Positions 36,000 through 43,809 of a DNA stretch of 64,000 bases are shown piece after piece. The stretch lies in contig NZ_CP061714.1 in the NCBI RefSeq assembly GCF_014764385.1, positions 2,604,001 through 2,668,000 of the forward strand. The letters are read 5' to 3'. Position 1 is the first letter of the stretch. Each line of letters starts with the position of its first letter. The translations under genes and the position numbers were made by a program. This DNA is from Luteimonas sp. MC1825. GTDB lineage: Bacteria; Pseudomonadota; Gammaproteobacteria; Xanthomonadales; Xanthomonadaceae. A model generated the notes under the pieces. It was not told where the DNA came from. It ran no database searches and saw only the letters and a list, made by a program, of their open reading frames with translations.

Positions 36000-37260
36000 C
36001 AGGTGACTTCCCTTGCGTTGTTGCCGATACCATCGCCGGATATTCCTGCCTCGCCAGATCGTGATGATCGGGCAACTTCACATCGATCTGCTCTTGCTCC
36101 AACGTCAGTGCTGGCATTTCTTGGAGCATTGTCCATCCAGCGCGGAGCGCCGCCGCTGTCATGGCATCACGTGTCGAATCAGACGCAACTTTTCCACCGC
36201 CCTGGGTTGTTGCGTCCATGAGCCATGGTTGCAGCAACACGTCTGCCGGCACTGCAACCTCCCGCAATCGAGCCGCAATCCGAAAACCACCGACATCGAT
36301 ATCTCCCCAGTGGTAGAACGTCGCTGACTGCGAAAGCTTCTCGGTTAGGCGACGGAAACCAGCGACCCATGCCGGCGATGGCATGCCACCGGTGAATACT
36401 GCCAGTCCATCCGTTCTGCCCGTCATTGCTTCCGCGACTAGATGGAACGTCGTCAGGTTCTCGATCGTCAGCACCCAGGCCGGTGTAGCAGCCAAGCCAC
36501 ACACGTTCCGCGGTGCCACCCCAACGTAAGGCCGCACGATTGTGCAGTCGGGCCCATCCTGCATCAGGATGGTGCCCACCCCGGCGACCATCAGCGGCAA
36601 CGGCTGCTTGACCAAGCCGAGCGTCTTGAGCACTTCCCACTTCCCACGTGGTCGGCTTGCGAGCCCTTCCCCCGAGAGAACGTCGAGCTGCGGTAGTAGT
36701 TTCTCGATCCGCTTCGTGTCCGAGAACAGGTGTCCGCTAAGCACACGGATGACCTGATCCTCTCCGGGCTTGGTCGCCAACGCATCGAGCACGTGCAGGG
36801 CATCCCGCCATGAGCGCCAAGAGTCGGGGCCTAAGGCGCGCGCACGACGCAGCGCCGCCCACGCATGCAGCACGTCGCTCAGAGGCGGGTAGCGCTCCAG
36901 CCAAGAAGTCAGGCCCTCCGTGGCAGCCTGCAGCTGATCCACGTTCGTGCTCACGCCAAGCAGGTCGGCAAGCACATCCACGTCGCGCACGCGCACCCAC
37001 TCCAGCGGTCGGTCCTCGCCACCTTGGTCGCCCCACCCCGCCAATACCGCGCCCCGCCTGACCGCACTCTGGATCTGCTCGTGGCCGCGCATGCGCTCGT
37101 CAAAGCCCTGTCGCCAATAGATCGAGTTGGTGGCCGTAAGGTTTGATTTCTGCGGCGCAGCCGTGGATCCGGTTACTCGCTTCCGTTCGCCGCGCTGCAA
37201 CTGCTCGCGCAGGACGGCCTCCACCCACACACACAGCACCGGCCGGCGCCCCTCAGCCAC
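35989..37260 (-). CDS. jetD: Wadjet JetD (DUF2220, Toprim nuclease)
   Basis: JetD is the topoisomerase VI-like nuclease that cuts circular plasmid DNA recognised by the JetABC SMC motor. The 423-residue protein has a basic N-terminal region with winged-helix character (about residues 40-160) and a C-terminal Toprim domain with the conserved glutamate in VLTIENLTTFH and the DxD in HWGDIDVGGFRIA. A GTG start at 37260 with GGAG 7 bases upstream is likely; it overlaps the jetC stop by 8 bases. The downstream mcrB starts inside this gene. All subunits expected of a Wadjet system are present. Confidence 0.92.
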   Translation of the reverse strand: MAEGRRPVLCVWVEAVLREQLQRGERKRVTGSTAAPQKSNLTATNSIYWRQGFDERMRGHEQIQSAVRRGAVLAGWGDQGGEDRPLEWVRVRDVDVLADLLGVSTNVDQLQAATEGLTSWLERYPPLSDVLHAWAALRRARALGPDSWRSWRDALHVLDALATKPGEDQVIRVLSGHLFSDTKRIEKLLPQLDVLSGEGLASRPRGKWEVLKTLGLVKQPLPLMVAGVGTILMQDGPDCTIVRPYVGVAPRNVCGLAATPAWVLTIENLTTFHLVAEAMTGRTDGLAVFTGGMPSPAWVAGFRRLTEKLSQSATFYHWGDIDVGGFRIAARLREVAVPADVLLQPWLMDATTQGGGKVASDSTRDAMTAAALRAGWTMLQEMPALTLEQEQIDVKLPDHHDLARQEYPAMVSATTQGKSPDGE

Positions 37261-40200
37261 CTGCGGGCTCCGTAACCTCGGCCAAGGCCTCGTCCATCAG
37301 TTCCGGATGCAATGCAACGATGTCGCTGGCCAGCAACTCCCGGGCAGCCGGCTTTACTTCGTTGCGGAACAACTGGATCCGCTTCGATCCGAACCGCGCC
37401 ATGTCCCAATACACGTCGAGGAACGACGACAACTTTGCCTGGTCGGATTCCGGGCCGGCAATGATCATCTGTAGTCCGAGGGCATTGAGGTACTCGGCAG
37501 TAGCACGCACGTTTTGGGCGTCCATCTTCTCGAACGCTTCGTCCAACATGATCAACCCACCGCACCCAGGCGTGCCAGGCGGCTTGCCGAAGGCAGCGGC
37601 CAGCGCGGCACCGAAGATGACGTAGAGCGGCGTGCGATGTTCTCCGCCGGAACCCGGCCCGAACCGCTTGCTGAGCTTTCCTTTCAACTCGCCGCCGGCA
37701 TAGATGTCTACGTCGTAGCTGAAGAACAACCGATGATCGTTAAGCGGGCTGTTCTCGAGCTGCAGCGGCGATCCCTTGCCGTCGCCTTCCACTAGCAGCC
37801 GGAATTCCTCCGGAATGGGACCGGAGCCGCCAAACAGCGTGGCCTCGCTCTCCCCCATCTCCCGAACGCGCTGCAGGAACTCGTAGAGCTTCCGGTGCTG
37901 GTCGACCTTGATGGCCTTGAACTGGTACCGCTCGCCGTTGGTGAACTCGGGCGCCTTGTCCAGGATCCGGTTGAGTCCCTTGATCTGCTCCTCAATCGCG
38001 TCGAAGCCATTGAGCAATGTGTGCGCCACGTCCGACCGGAAGACGTCGACCGCGGCCGCATACGCACGGTCGGCCTCATCCTTCTTCTCGACCAGTTCCA
38101 ATTCGGACATCCGCTTCATCTCGCCCTGGATCATGGACTGAGCTTGCTGCCAGTCTTGATCGCGGATCTCGTGGTTCTCGAGCTGGTAATTGGCCAGGTA
38201 CGTGGTCATGAGGCCCCACGCCTTGATGTTCGCGGTGTTGCCGTGGCGGTTGCTGTCCTCGTGCTGCTTGGTGCACTCGGTGATCGCGGCGGCCGCGTCC
38301 TCCTGGGTTCTGGCGTCAACTGCCTGCCGGAGCTCCTCAGCCGCGTTTAAATCGCACAGCGGGTTCTGGCGTGCGGCGGACTCCGACTCGCGAGCTTCGG
38401 CTTGCTCGCGCGTGAGGCGCTCGAGCTGCTCCCGCATGCCTCCCAACACCGAGCCGATCCTCGTCACCTCGTTGGAGGCTGCGGTCTTGGCCTTGTCGTT
38501 TGCGGTATGCGCATTGGCCGCCGTCGTGGCAGCGGCCTCCAGCGCAACCACCCCGCCGGAGCTGCTTGCCTCGACGATCGTCTCCGCCTGGTTGATCGCC
38601 GCCTGCTGGTTTACGATCTGGCCGACGGTCGACTGAAGACGCTTTTGGATGGTGTCGCTGTCGCCAGTCGACGCCAGCGTCTGGCCAATGCCTGTCACCA
38701 GCTCCAGCCGGTGCTTGACCGCCTCATGGTGCTCATCGGCCTTCCTCAGCATCTCGCGGGCTGCGCGCAGCTGCTCATCGTTGCTCACCCCGCCGATGCG
38801 CAGGCCCGCTCCTGTCGACAGGCTTCGGCGGTCGATGCCACCGCCGGAACTGATCATGCCGTCTCGCGAGAGTGCCTTGTGACCCACACGCAACTGCTCG
38901 CTGCTGTCCACCAGTGCCACCTTGCCCAGCTCGCCCTGCAGGAAGCGCACAGCCCCCTTGTCGTCGCCGACGATCAGCTGAGCGGCATATGTGCCGCCAC
39001 CAGGGGCCTGCCACGGACGGCAGCGCGTGCCCAGCGCGAGCTTGGCGCCGTAGATCTCACGGCGGTTCCGGCGGTAGAGATCGATCGCGGCCGTCTCCTG
39101 CGCCGGGTCATGGACCAGCAAGGCGTCGACGTTCCGCCCAAGGTAGGCCTCGATCGCAGGCTGCCATTCCGGGCCCTTGACCTCGACCAGGTCGCACACG
39201 GGCGTGGTCCGAATGCCGGCATCCTCGAGCAGCGCCTGTAGACCTGCCACTTCGCGCCGGAGCGGCGCCCGACCCGAGCCGGCCCTGGCCACGTCGCCCT
39301 TGGCCAAAGTCAACGCTCGGTTCGACTCGACCGACTGTTGGGCCAAATCCATCCGCACGCCGTCGACCGCCTTGTGCAGCGTGCCGATGGCCTTGGCCAG
39401 TACCAGAGTGTCCTCTGGCTGGATCTCCTCTTCCCGCCGCGCGAGCTGGGCGAGTGCGGACAGGTGCTCAAGTGCGTTCGCACCTTCTCCCTGCACGGCC
39501 GCCAAATCCTTGTTGCCCACCAGACGCCGCACGGCGGCGCCCAGCCGACTCATATCGTCTACGAACCCCTCCCGAAGCGTGTCCAGTCCCTCACGGCCCT
39601 TGGCCAGCTCCGTCCGGCTGCCGAGCTGGCGCAGATACTCGGAATCCTGGTTTAGCGCTACCTGCGCTGTGACCAACCGCTTGTGTGCTTCGGCGGCATC
39701 AACCGTTGCCTTGCTCAGCGCCGCATCTGCCGCGGCCTGCCTGCCTTCAAGATCCTCGATGCTGTCATTGGCCTCGCCTACCTGCTCGCCGAGCCGTTCC
39801 GACAGGTACACGGCCTTCAGATATCCGTAGTTGGCCGCCTTGACGAAGTGCTGCCTGACTGTGCGGTACTGCTTCTCGACGGCTTCTGCCTCGGCCAGAC
39901 GCTCGGCCAGTTCCCGGATGGTGCGCTGGATCTCCCGGAACTGATCCAGCCTGGCCCGGAACTGGGTGACGTTGGTCGGCCGCGCCTCGATCAGGTGGCT
40001 ACGCAAGGTCTCGTTGAGATCGTCGACGTCGCGGTTGAGCTTGAGCGATCGAGCAAACGCAGTGCGAATCGCCCGATAGTTCGGCGACTCGCCGCGCTCG
40101 GCCAGATGCGCGCCGAACAACTGGCGGGAGAACTCCTCGCCGTTGATGGTGAACACCGGCGTCGTGCCAACTGCTCTGCAGCGATCGGCCAGTTCGTGCT

Positions 40201-40669
40201 GCATCCGCCGCCAGGGCAACACCATCTCCTTTCCGCCCTGCACCTCGATCATCTGCTCGGTGCGCAGCGCGACGCCGGGGAGGATGTAGAGGCTGTGGAA
40301 GGTGTGATCCTGGCTGTCCATGGTCGCCGACAGGGCGGCGCCGGCGGTCACCGCCAGACCAGTACCGGGATCTCGGAACACCAAGTTGATGTAAGTGTTG
40401 GCCGAGTCCCGGCACACGTCGCTGGGCCGTTGCCCATACACGCCGAGGCAGTAGTCGCGAAGGCTGCGGGCCCGGCGCTTGCCTTCGCTCGAGGCGTTGA
40501 AGTGGATCCGGTTGCGATCGGCGCCCAGCAACACTATCTGCAGCGCATCGAGCAGCGCCGTCTTCCCGGTGCCATTTGGCCCAAGGAAGGCCGTGTTCCA
40601 GCCCACATCGAGATCCTGCCGCGTGTAGAGGAAGTACTGGACCAAGCCGATCGATTTAAGCTGCTTCAT
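37253..40669 (-). CDS. jetC: Wadjet JetC, SMC/MukB-like ATPase
   Basis: JetC is the DNA-loop-extruding SMC-family motor of Wadjet. The 1,138-residue protein begins MKQLKSIGLVQYFLY, with Walker A GPNGTGKTALLDAL at 30-43, long coiled coils (about 230-480 and 640-900) flanking a hinge-like centre (VEVKGPEWQPAIEAYLGRNVDALLV), and near the end the ABC signature FGPGSGGEHRTPLYV and Walker B GGLIMLDEAFEKMD. The start at 40669 is chosen for homology; the frame remains open to 40798 inside jetB. It overlaps jetB by 14 bases. All ATPase motifs look intact. Confidence 0.93.
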   Translation of the reverse strand: MKQLKSIGLVQYFLYTRQDLDVGWNTAFLGPNGTGKTALLDALQIVLLGADRNRIHFNASSEGKRRARSLRDYCLGVYGQRPSDVCRDSANTYINLVFRDPGTGLAVTAGAALSATMDSQDHTFHSLYILPGVALRTEQMIEVQGGKEMVLPWRRMQHELADRCRAVGTTPVFTINGEEFSRQLFGAHLAERGESPNYRAIRTAFARSLKLNRDVDDLNETLRSHLIEARPTNVTQFRARLDQFREIQRTIRELAERLAEAEAVEKQYRTVRQHFVKAANYGYLKAVYLSERLGEQVGEANDSIEDLEGRQAAADAALSKATVDAAEAHKRLVTAQVALNQDSEYLRQLGSRTELAKGREGLDTLREGFVDDMSRLGAAVRRLVGNKDLAAVQGEGANALEHLSALAQLARREEEIQPEDTLVLAKAIGTLHKAVDGVRMDLAQQSVESNRALTLAKGDVARAGSGRAPLRREVAGLQALLEDAGIRTTPVCDLVEVKGPEWQPAIEAYLGRNVDALLVHDPAQETAAIDLYRRNRREIYGAKLALGTRCRPWQAPGGGTYAAQLIVGDDKGAVRFLQGELGKVALVDSSEQLRVGHKALSRDGMISSGGGIDRRSLSTGAGLRIGGVSNDEQLRAAREMLRKADEHHEAVKHRLELVTGIGQTLASTGDSDTIQKRLQSTVGQIVNQQAAINQAETIVEASSSGGVVALEAAATTAANAHTANDKAKTAASNEVTRIGSVLGGMREQLERLTREQAEARESESAARQNPLCDLNAAEELRQAVDARTQEDAAAAITECTKQHEDSNRHGNTANIKAWGLMTTYLANYQLENHEIRDQDWQQAQSMIQGEMKRMSELELVEKKDEADRAYAAAVDVFRSDVAHTLLNGFDAIEEQIKGLNRILDKAPEFTNGERYQFKAIKVDQHRKLYEFLQRVREMGESEATLFGGSGPIPEEFRLLVEGDGKGSPLQLENSPLNDHRLFFSYDVDIYAGGELKGKLSKRFGPGSGGEHRTPLYVIFGAALAAAFGKPPGTPGCGGLIMLDEAFEKMDAQNVRATAEYLNALGLQMIIAGPESDQAKLSSFLDVYWDMARFGSKRIQLFRNEVKPAARELLASDIVALHPELMDEALAEVTEPAGG

Positions 40670-41267
40670 CGTCAGCCTCTTCTTCCATAACTTCGGGGTC
40701 GACGCCGTAGGCCGCCAGCTGCAGCAGCGCGGTCTGGCCCAGGATGTCGGTGATCGCCGGGCGAATCGCGATCTGGAACGGCTGGTCATCCGCCGCATCG
40801 ATCTCGCGGGCCATGCCGTTGCGCTTCAGCGATCGCACCAATTCGCGCATCTCACCGCGATCTGGCAACTGCCTGCCCAGCAGGTCCTTGTAGAGCTGCT
40901 CCAGCTCCTCCAGGGTGACGAAGGCCTCCCCGTCCACGATGTCGACTGCGTTGATCCGGTCGTCGTAGACCCGTCGCAGCAGCAGCGCCAGCCGCGTCTC
41001 CTCCAGCCGCATGCGGGCACCGAAGGCGTGGCGCGGGATGGCGACGACGTAGCCGTGGTGCGGATTATGGGTGATCGTTATCCCGAACTGCTCGAACACA
41101 TCGCGGAAAGCCCCCAGGTGGCGGGTCACGAGTTCATAGGGCACACGTCCGCCGCGGTCGCCGGCGTAGATCACCTGCTCCATCATCAGGCGATAGGCCG
41201 CCTGCTGGTAATCCTGCTCCTCGTAGAGCCCGTTGCTCTGTGCCGCCAGTCTTTCCCAGTTGGCCAT
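40656..41267 (-). CDS. jetB: Wadjet JetB (DUF4194, MukE-like)
   Basis: The 203-residue protein is the kleisin-partner winged-helix (MukE-like) subunit that bridges JetA and JetC. It has the DUF4194 look: an N-terminal helical part, then YQQAAYRLMMEQVIYAGDRGG, FGARMRLEETRLALLLRRVYDDR, EELEQLYKDLLG and an acidic tail EEEADDEAA. GAGGGAG lies 4 bases before the ATG at 41267, which overlaps the jetA TGA by one base. A GTG one codon upstream is also possible. It is co-translated with jetA and jetC. Confidence 0.88.
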   Translation of the reverse strand: MANWERLAAQSNGLYEEQDYQQAAYRLMMEQVIYAGDRGGRVPYELVTRHLGAFRDVFEQFGITITHNPHHGYVVAIPRHAFGARMRLEETRLALLLRRVYDDRINAVDIVDGEAFVTLEELEQLYKDLLGRQLPDRGEMRELVRSLKRNGMAREIDAADDQPFQIAIRPAITDILGQTALLQLAAYGVDPEVMEEEADDEAA

Positions 41268-42697
41268 CACGCTCCCTCACGTTCGACGACAAAGCGTCGA
41301 TGGGTCATGTGATTGTTGTTCGTCGTGCGCTCGTCTTCGAATCGCACCCGGATACCGCGCAGCATCTGCATGACGGGGTCGTGCCTACGTAACTGCACAG
41401 GCGCTTCGTCGCGCGAGGCGATCAACAGCAGGCGCTGGTAGCAGCACAGGTCGTTGATCGACTCGACCTCGAGCGCGTCCGAATCCACGCGCTGCTTGCC
41501 GTCAAGCATCCGCGCGATGTAGTTGGCCAGTTGCACCGCTGTGACCTTGCGGTTCTCGACCATCCGCCGGCGCAGCCACTCCATCGCCAGCTCCTCATCC
41601 GACAGCTCGATCGCCTCGACTGCTGTGGCCAACTGCTCCCTGGGCGACTTGCGAGGCTTGGCCAGTGCGTGTGCCGACCAGTGCACCCCGCCGGCGTCGC
41701 CGGGAAGCGCAGGGTGATCTTCAACCATTCCCGCCAATGCGTTACACGCCCGACCGATCAGCTTGTCCAGATGCTTCGGGGCGCGCAACTTGTACTCGAT
41801 TAGCGCCAGCGCCCGCTGGTTGGCGATGCTGATCTCCTCGTCCAGCCGGGCGAGGTGGTCCTCAATGTTGTTCAGGCGCAGCAGCTGGTGGGTGTCGCGC
41901 CGGTAGGCGGCTTCCCCACGCTCCCGATCGCCCTTTCCGATGTGCTCGACGTACCAGCTGACTAGTCGCTCTCGCGAGACCTCGTCATCCTGCAGCGCGT
42001 AAGTCTTCTCGATGATCTGGCCGCGGTACTGCAGGGGATGGTTGCGGGTCCGTAGCTCGCTGTAGTCGGCGATGTACACGCGCTCGACGAAGTCGGTGAA
42101 GAAGCCATGGACGAAGTCGCGTGCGGACTCCAACTCCACCAGGCTGTCCATCAGGTCCTGCACTCGACATCCGGTGTTGACGATGTGCGCCATGCACTGC
42201 CGGGCCTGCTTGGCAGCGGTCTGGTAGGCGCTGCAGGCGTTGGGATCGGTGCTGTCCTCGGTAACCGAACGCAGATTGAGCAGGATCGATCGCACCTGGC
42301 CGCCGATGTACTCCGGTTCCTGCCGCGCGAACTCGTTGAGCATCGTGAACAGCATGCCGATGCGCGGCTTCACGGTGACCATGTCTACCAGGCCGCGGCG
42401 CCGTACCGAGAACCAACCGGCGTCGGAGAGCGTCTTGAAGATGCTGTGGCTGAGCCCGCCCACCGGCGTCTGGAGCTCGCCGTCCCAAGGATCATCGGCC
42501 ACGATGCACGACTCGATCACCCGGACTACCACGGTCTTGGAAACCTCCTCGCCCGGGGCGCGGCCATCCTCGCCCCAGAGAGTTGACAGCACCCTCGACA
42601 GGACGTCCCAGTAGTGGCGGCTGTTGGCCACGCCCAAGGGCCGGAAGATGCTGTCCGGCAGTCGATCGAACAGCGGTGCGACTGCTTCTTGGTCCAA
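41267..42697 (-). CDS. jetA: Wadjet JetA (MukF-like kleisin), probable TTG start
   Basis: JetA is the kleisin subunit. The conserved opening LFDRLPDSIFRPLGVANSRHYWDVL is 10 residues after a TTG at 42697 that has GAGG 7 bases upstream, so I take this TTG as the start (476 residues). The frame remains open to 42898 but runs through the promoter and operator and into the divergent regulator, so the longer version is rejected. The domain pattern is winged helix, helical middle (RLDEEISIANQRALALIEYKLRAP) and C-terminal winged helix. The sequence looks closer to the type II JetA (DUF5716-like) family than DUF3375; I cannot settle the type by eye. Confidence 0.85.
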   Translation of the reverse strand: MDQEAVAPLFDRLPDSIFRPLGVANSRHYWDVLSRVLSTLWGEDGRAPGEEVSKTVVVRVIESCIVADDPWDGELQTPVGGLSHSIFKTLSDAGWFSVRRRGLVDMVTVKPRIGMLFTMLNEFARQEPEYIGGQVRSILLNLRSVTEDSTDPNACSAYQTAAKQARQCMAHIVNTGCRVQDLMDSLVELESARDFVHGFFTDFVERVYIADYSELRTRNHPLQYRGQIIEKTYALQDDEVSRERLVSWYVEHIGKGDRERGEAAYRRDTHQLLRLNNIEDHLARLDEEISIANQRALALIEYKLRAPKHLDKLIGRACNALAGMVEDHPALPGDAGGVHWSAHALAKPRKSPREQLATAVEAIELSDEELAMEWLRRRMVENRKVTAVQLANYIARMLDGKQRVDSDALEVESINDLCCYQRLLLIASRDEAPVQLRRHDPVMQMLRGIRVRFEDERTTNNNHMTHRRFVVEREGA

Positions 42698-42731
42698 TTT
42701 GAAGCCTCGGGTTCCCCGGTCACGGCACCGG

Positions 42732-42761
42732 TAGCATAAAACGTCCGGTGCTTTTATGCTA
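42732..42761. promoter_or_regulatory. Palindromic operator between jetA and the WYL regulator
   Basis: Perfect 10-bp arms TAGCATAAAA and TTTTATGCTA are separated by 10 bases in the 90-base divergent gap. Each arm also contains TATGCT, a plausible -10 element pointing outwards, 20 bases before the regulator ATG side and about 30 bases before the jetA TTG side. A dimeric repressor bound here would block both promoters. The WYL protein next door is the natural candidate; this is inference. Confidence 0.7.
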
Positions 42762-42787
42762 TCGCAAGTCCAGCCCATCCCCGTGCC

Positions 42788-43621
42788 ATGGCAAAAACCC
42801 CCCGCGGCCACCAAGAACGCCTCAAAGCCGTCGAGATTCTGCTGCTGTGGGAGGGCCGAGTCTCCCGACCACGCCTGGCCGAGATCTTCGACGTCCACGG
42901 CACCGTCCTCAGTCGCGACATGGCCGCCTACGCCGACCTAGTGCCCGACATCTGCCAGTACGACACCGGCGCCCGAGCCTACGTCGTAACGCCATACGCG
43001 CGCCCGCAACTCACGAATGGGCATTTCAGTGAGTACGAAGCCCTAGTCGGCACCCTAGCCCTACGGGGACTACGTGCCGGCGTCGAGCTTGTCTCGGCCC
43101 AACAGCACGCCACGCAGATCCAGCACGGGCCGTTCTCTCGAATCCATGCCGCGATTCGCGAGTGCAAGCAGATCCAGATCGAGTATCGATCTCTCACCAA
43201 TCCAGATGCACACGAGCGCACGATCCGGCCCCACGCTTTCATCCAAGCCGGACCGCGTTGGCACGTTCGCGCGTACTGCGACCGAGCCAAGGAGTTTCGT
43301 GACTTCAACCTCGGTCGGATAAGCCGAGTAGATGATCCAGCACAGTCGCTGCTCGCAGAAGCAAGAGAAGACCAAGCGTGGGACACGCAGATAACGCTTC
43401 GTTTGATCCCGCACCCACGCCTGAATGCTGCCCAAGTCCAACTGGTTCGCGATGAGTACATGGCGGGCACTGTTGCCCGGGCCTTCGAAGTCCGCCTTCC
43501 CGTGTCGAAGTACCTTGTCCAAGCGTACCGGGCGGCGATCGATACCAGCAGGCAGCTCCCACCAGACTTCATTCTGGCAGTGCATGAGCCGAGCGAACTT
43601 CCACCAGGAGCACTGCTATAA
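42788..43621 (+). CDS. WYL-domain transcriptional regulator, BrxR/CapW-like
   Basis: The 277-residue protein has an N-terminal winged helix (about 8-65: RLKAVEILLLWEGRVSRPRLAEIFDVHGTVLSRDM), a WYL domain (about 120-185: CKQIQIEYRSL, RPHAFIQAGPRWHVRAYC, FRDFNLGRI) and a WCX-type C-terminus. This is the architecture of BrxR and CapW, repressors that sit beside BREX, CBASS and other defence operons and bind inverted repeats; nucleic-acid ligands are thought to relieve repression. It is divergent from jetA, with the palindrome at 42732-42761 between them. No good Shine-Dalgarno was found before the ATG. Confidence 0.85.
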   Translation: MAKTPRGHQERLKAVEILLLWEGRVSRPRLAEIFDVHGTVLSRDMAAYADLVPDICQYDTGARAYVVTPYARPQLTNGHFSEYEALVGTLALRGLRAGVELVSAQQHATQIQHGPFSRIHAAIRECKQIQIEYRSLTNPDAHERTIRPHAFIQAGPRWHVRAYCDRAKEFRDFNLGRISRVDDPAQSLLAEAREDQAWDTQITLRLIPHPRLNAAQVQLVRDEYMAGTVARAFEVRLPVSKYLVQAYRAAIDTSRQLPPDFILAVHEPSELPPGALL

Positions 43622-43809
43622 GCTGCGGGTCAGCCCTAGTGCCAAACAGCCGCGCTATTTGGAATGACTAGTTGATGACTTCGCCCTTCGGCCAGAAGCG
43701 GTCCCTCACCTCACCGTACAAAGGAGTTCTTGAACGCTGCAAACGGTCGGAGCAGAAATGTCACATCCTCGTGCGAGCCTCGCGACACGCCCGGCTAGGT
43801 ACCGATCTG

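Noticed and set aside
42698..42898. Upstream ATG start for jetA
   Set aside because: The extension covers the operator and the start of the divergent regulator and does not resemble JetA.
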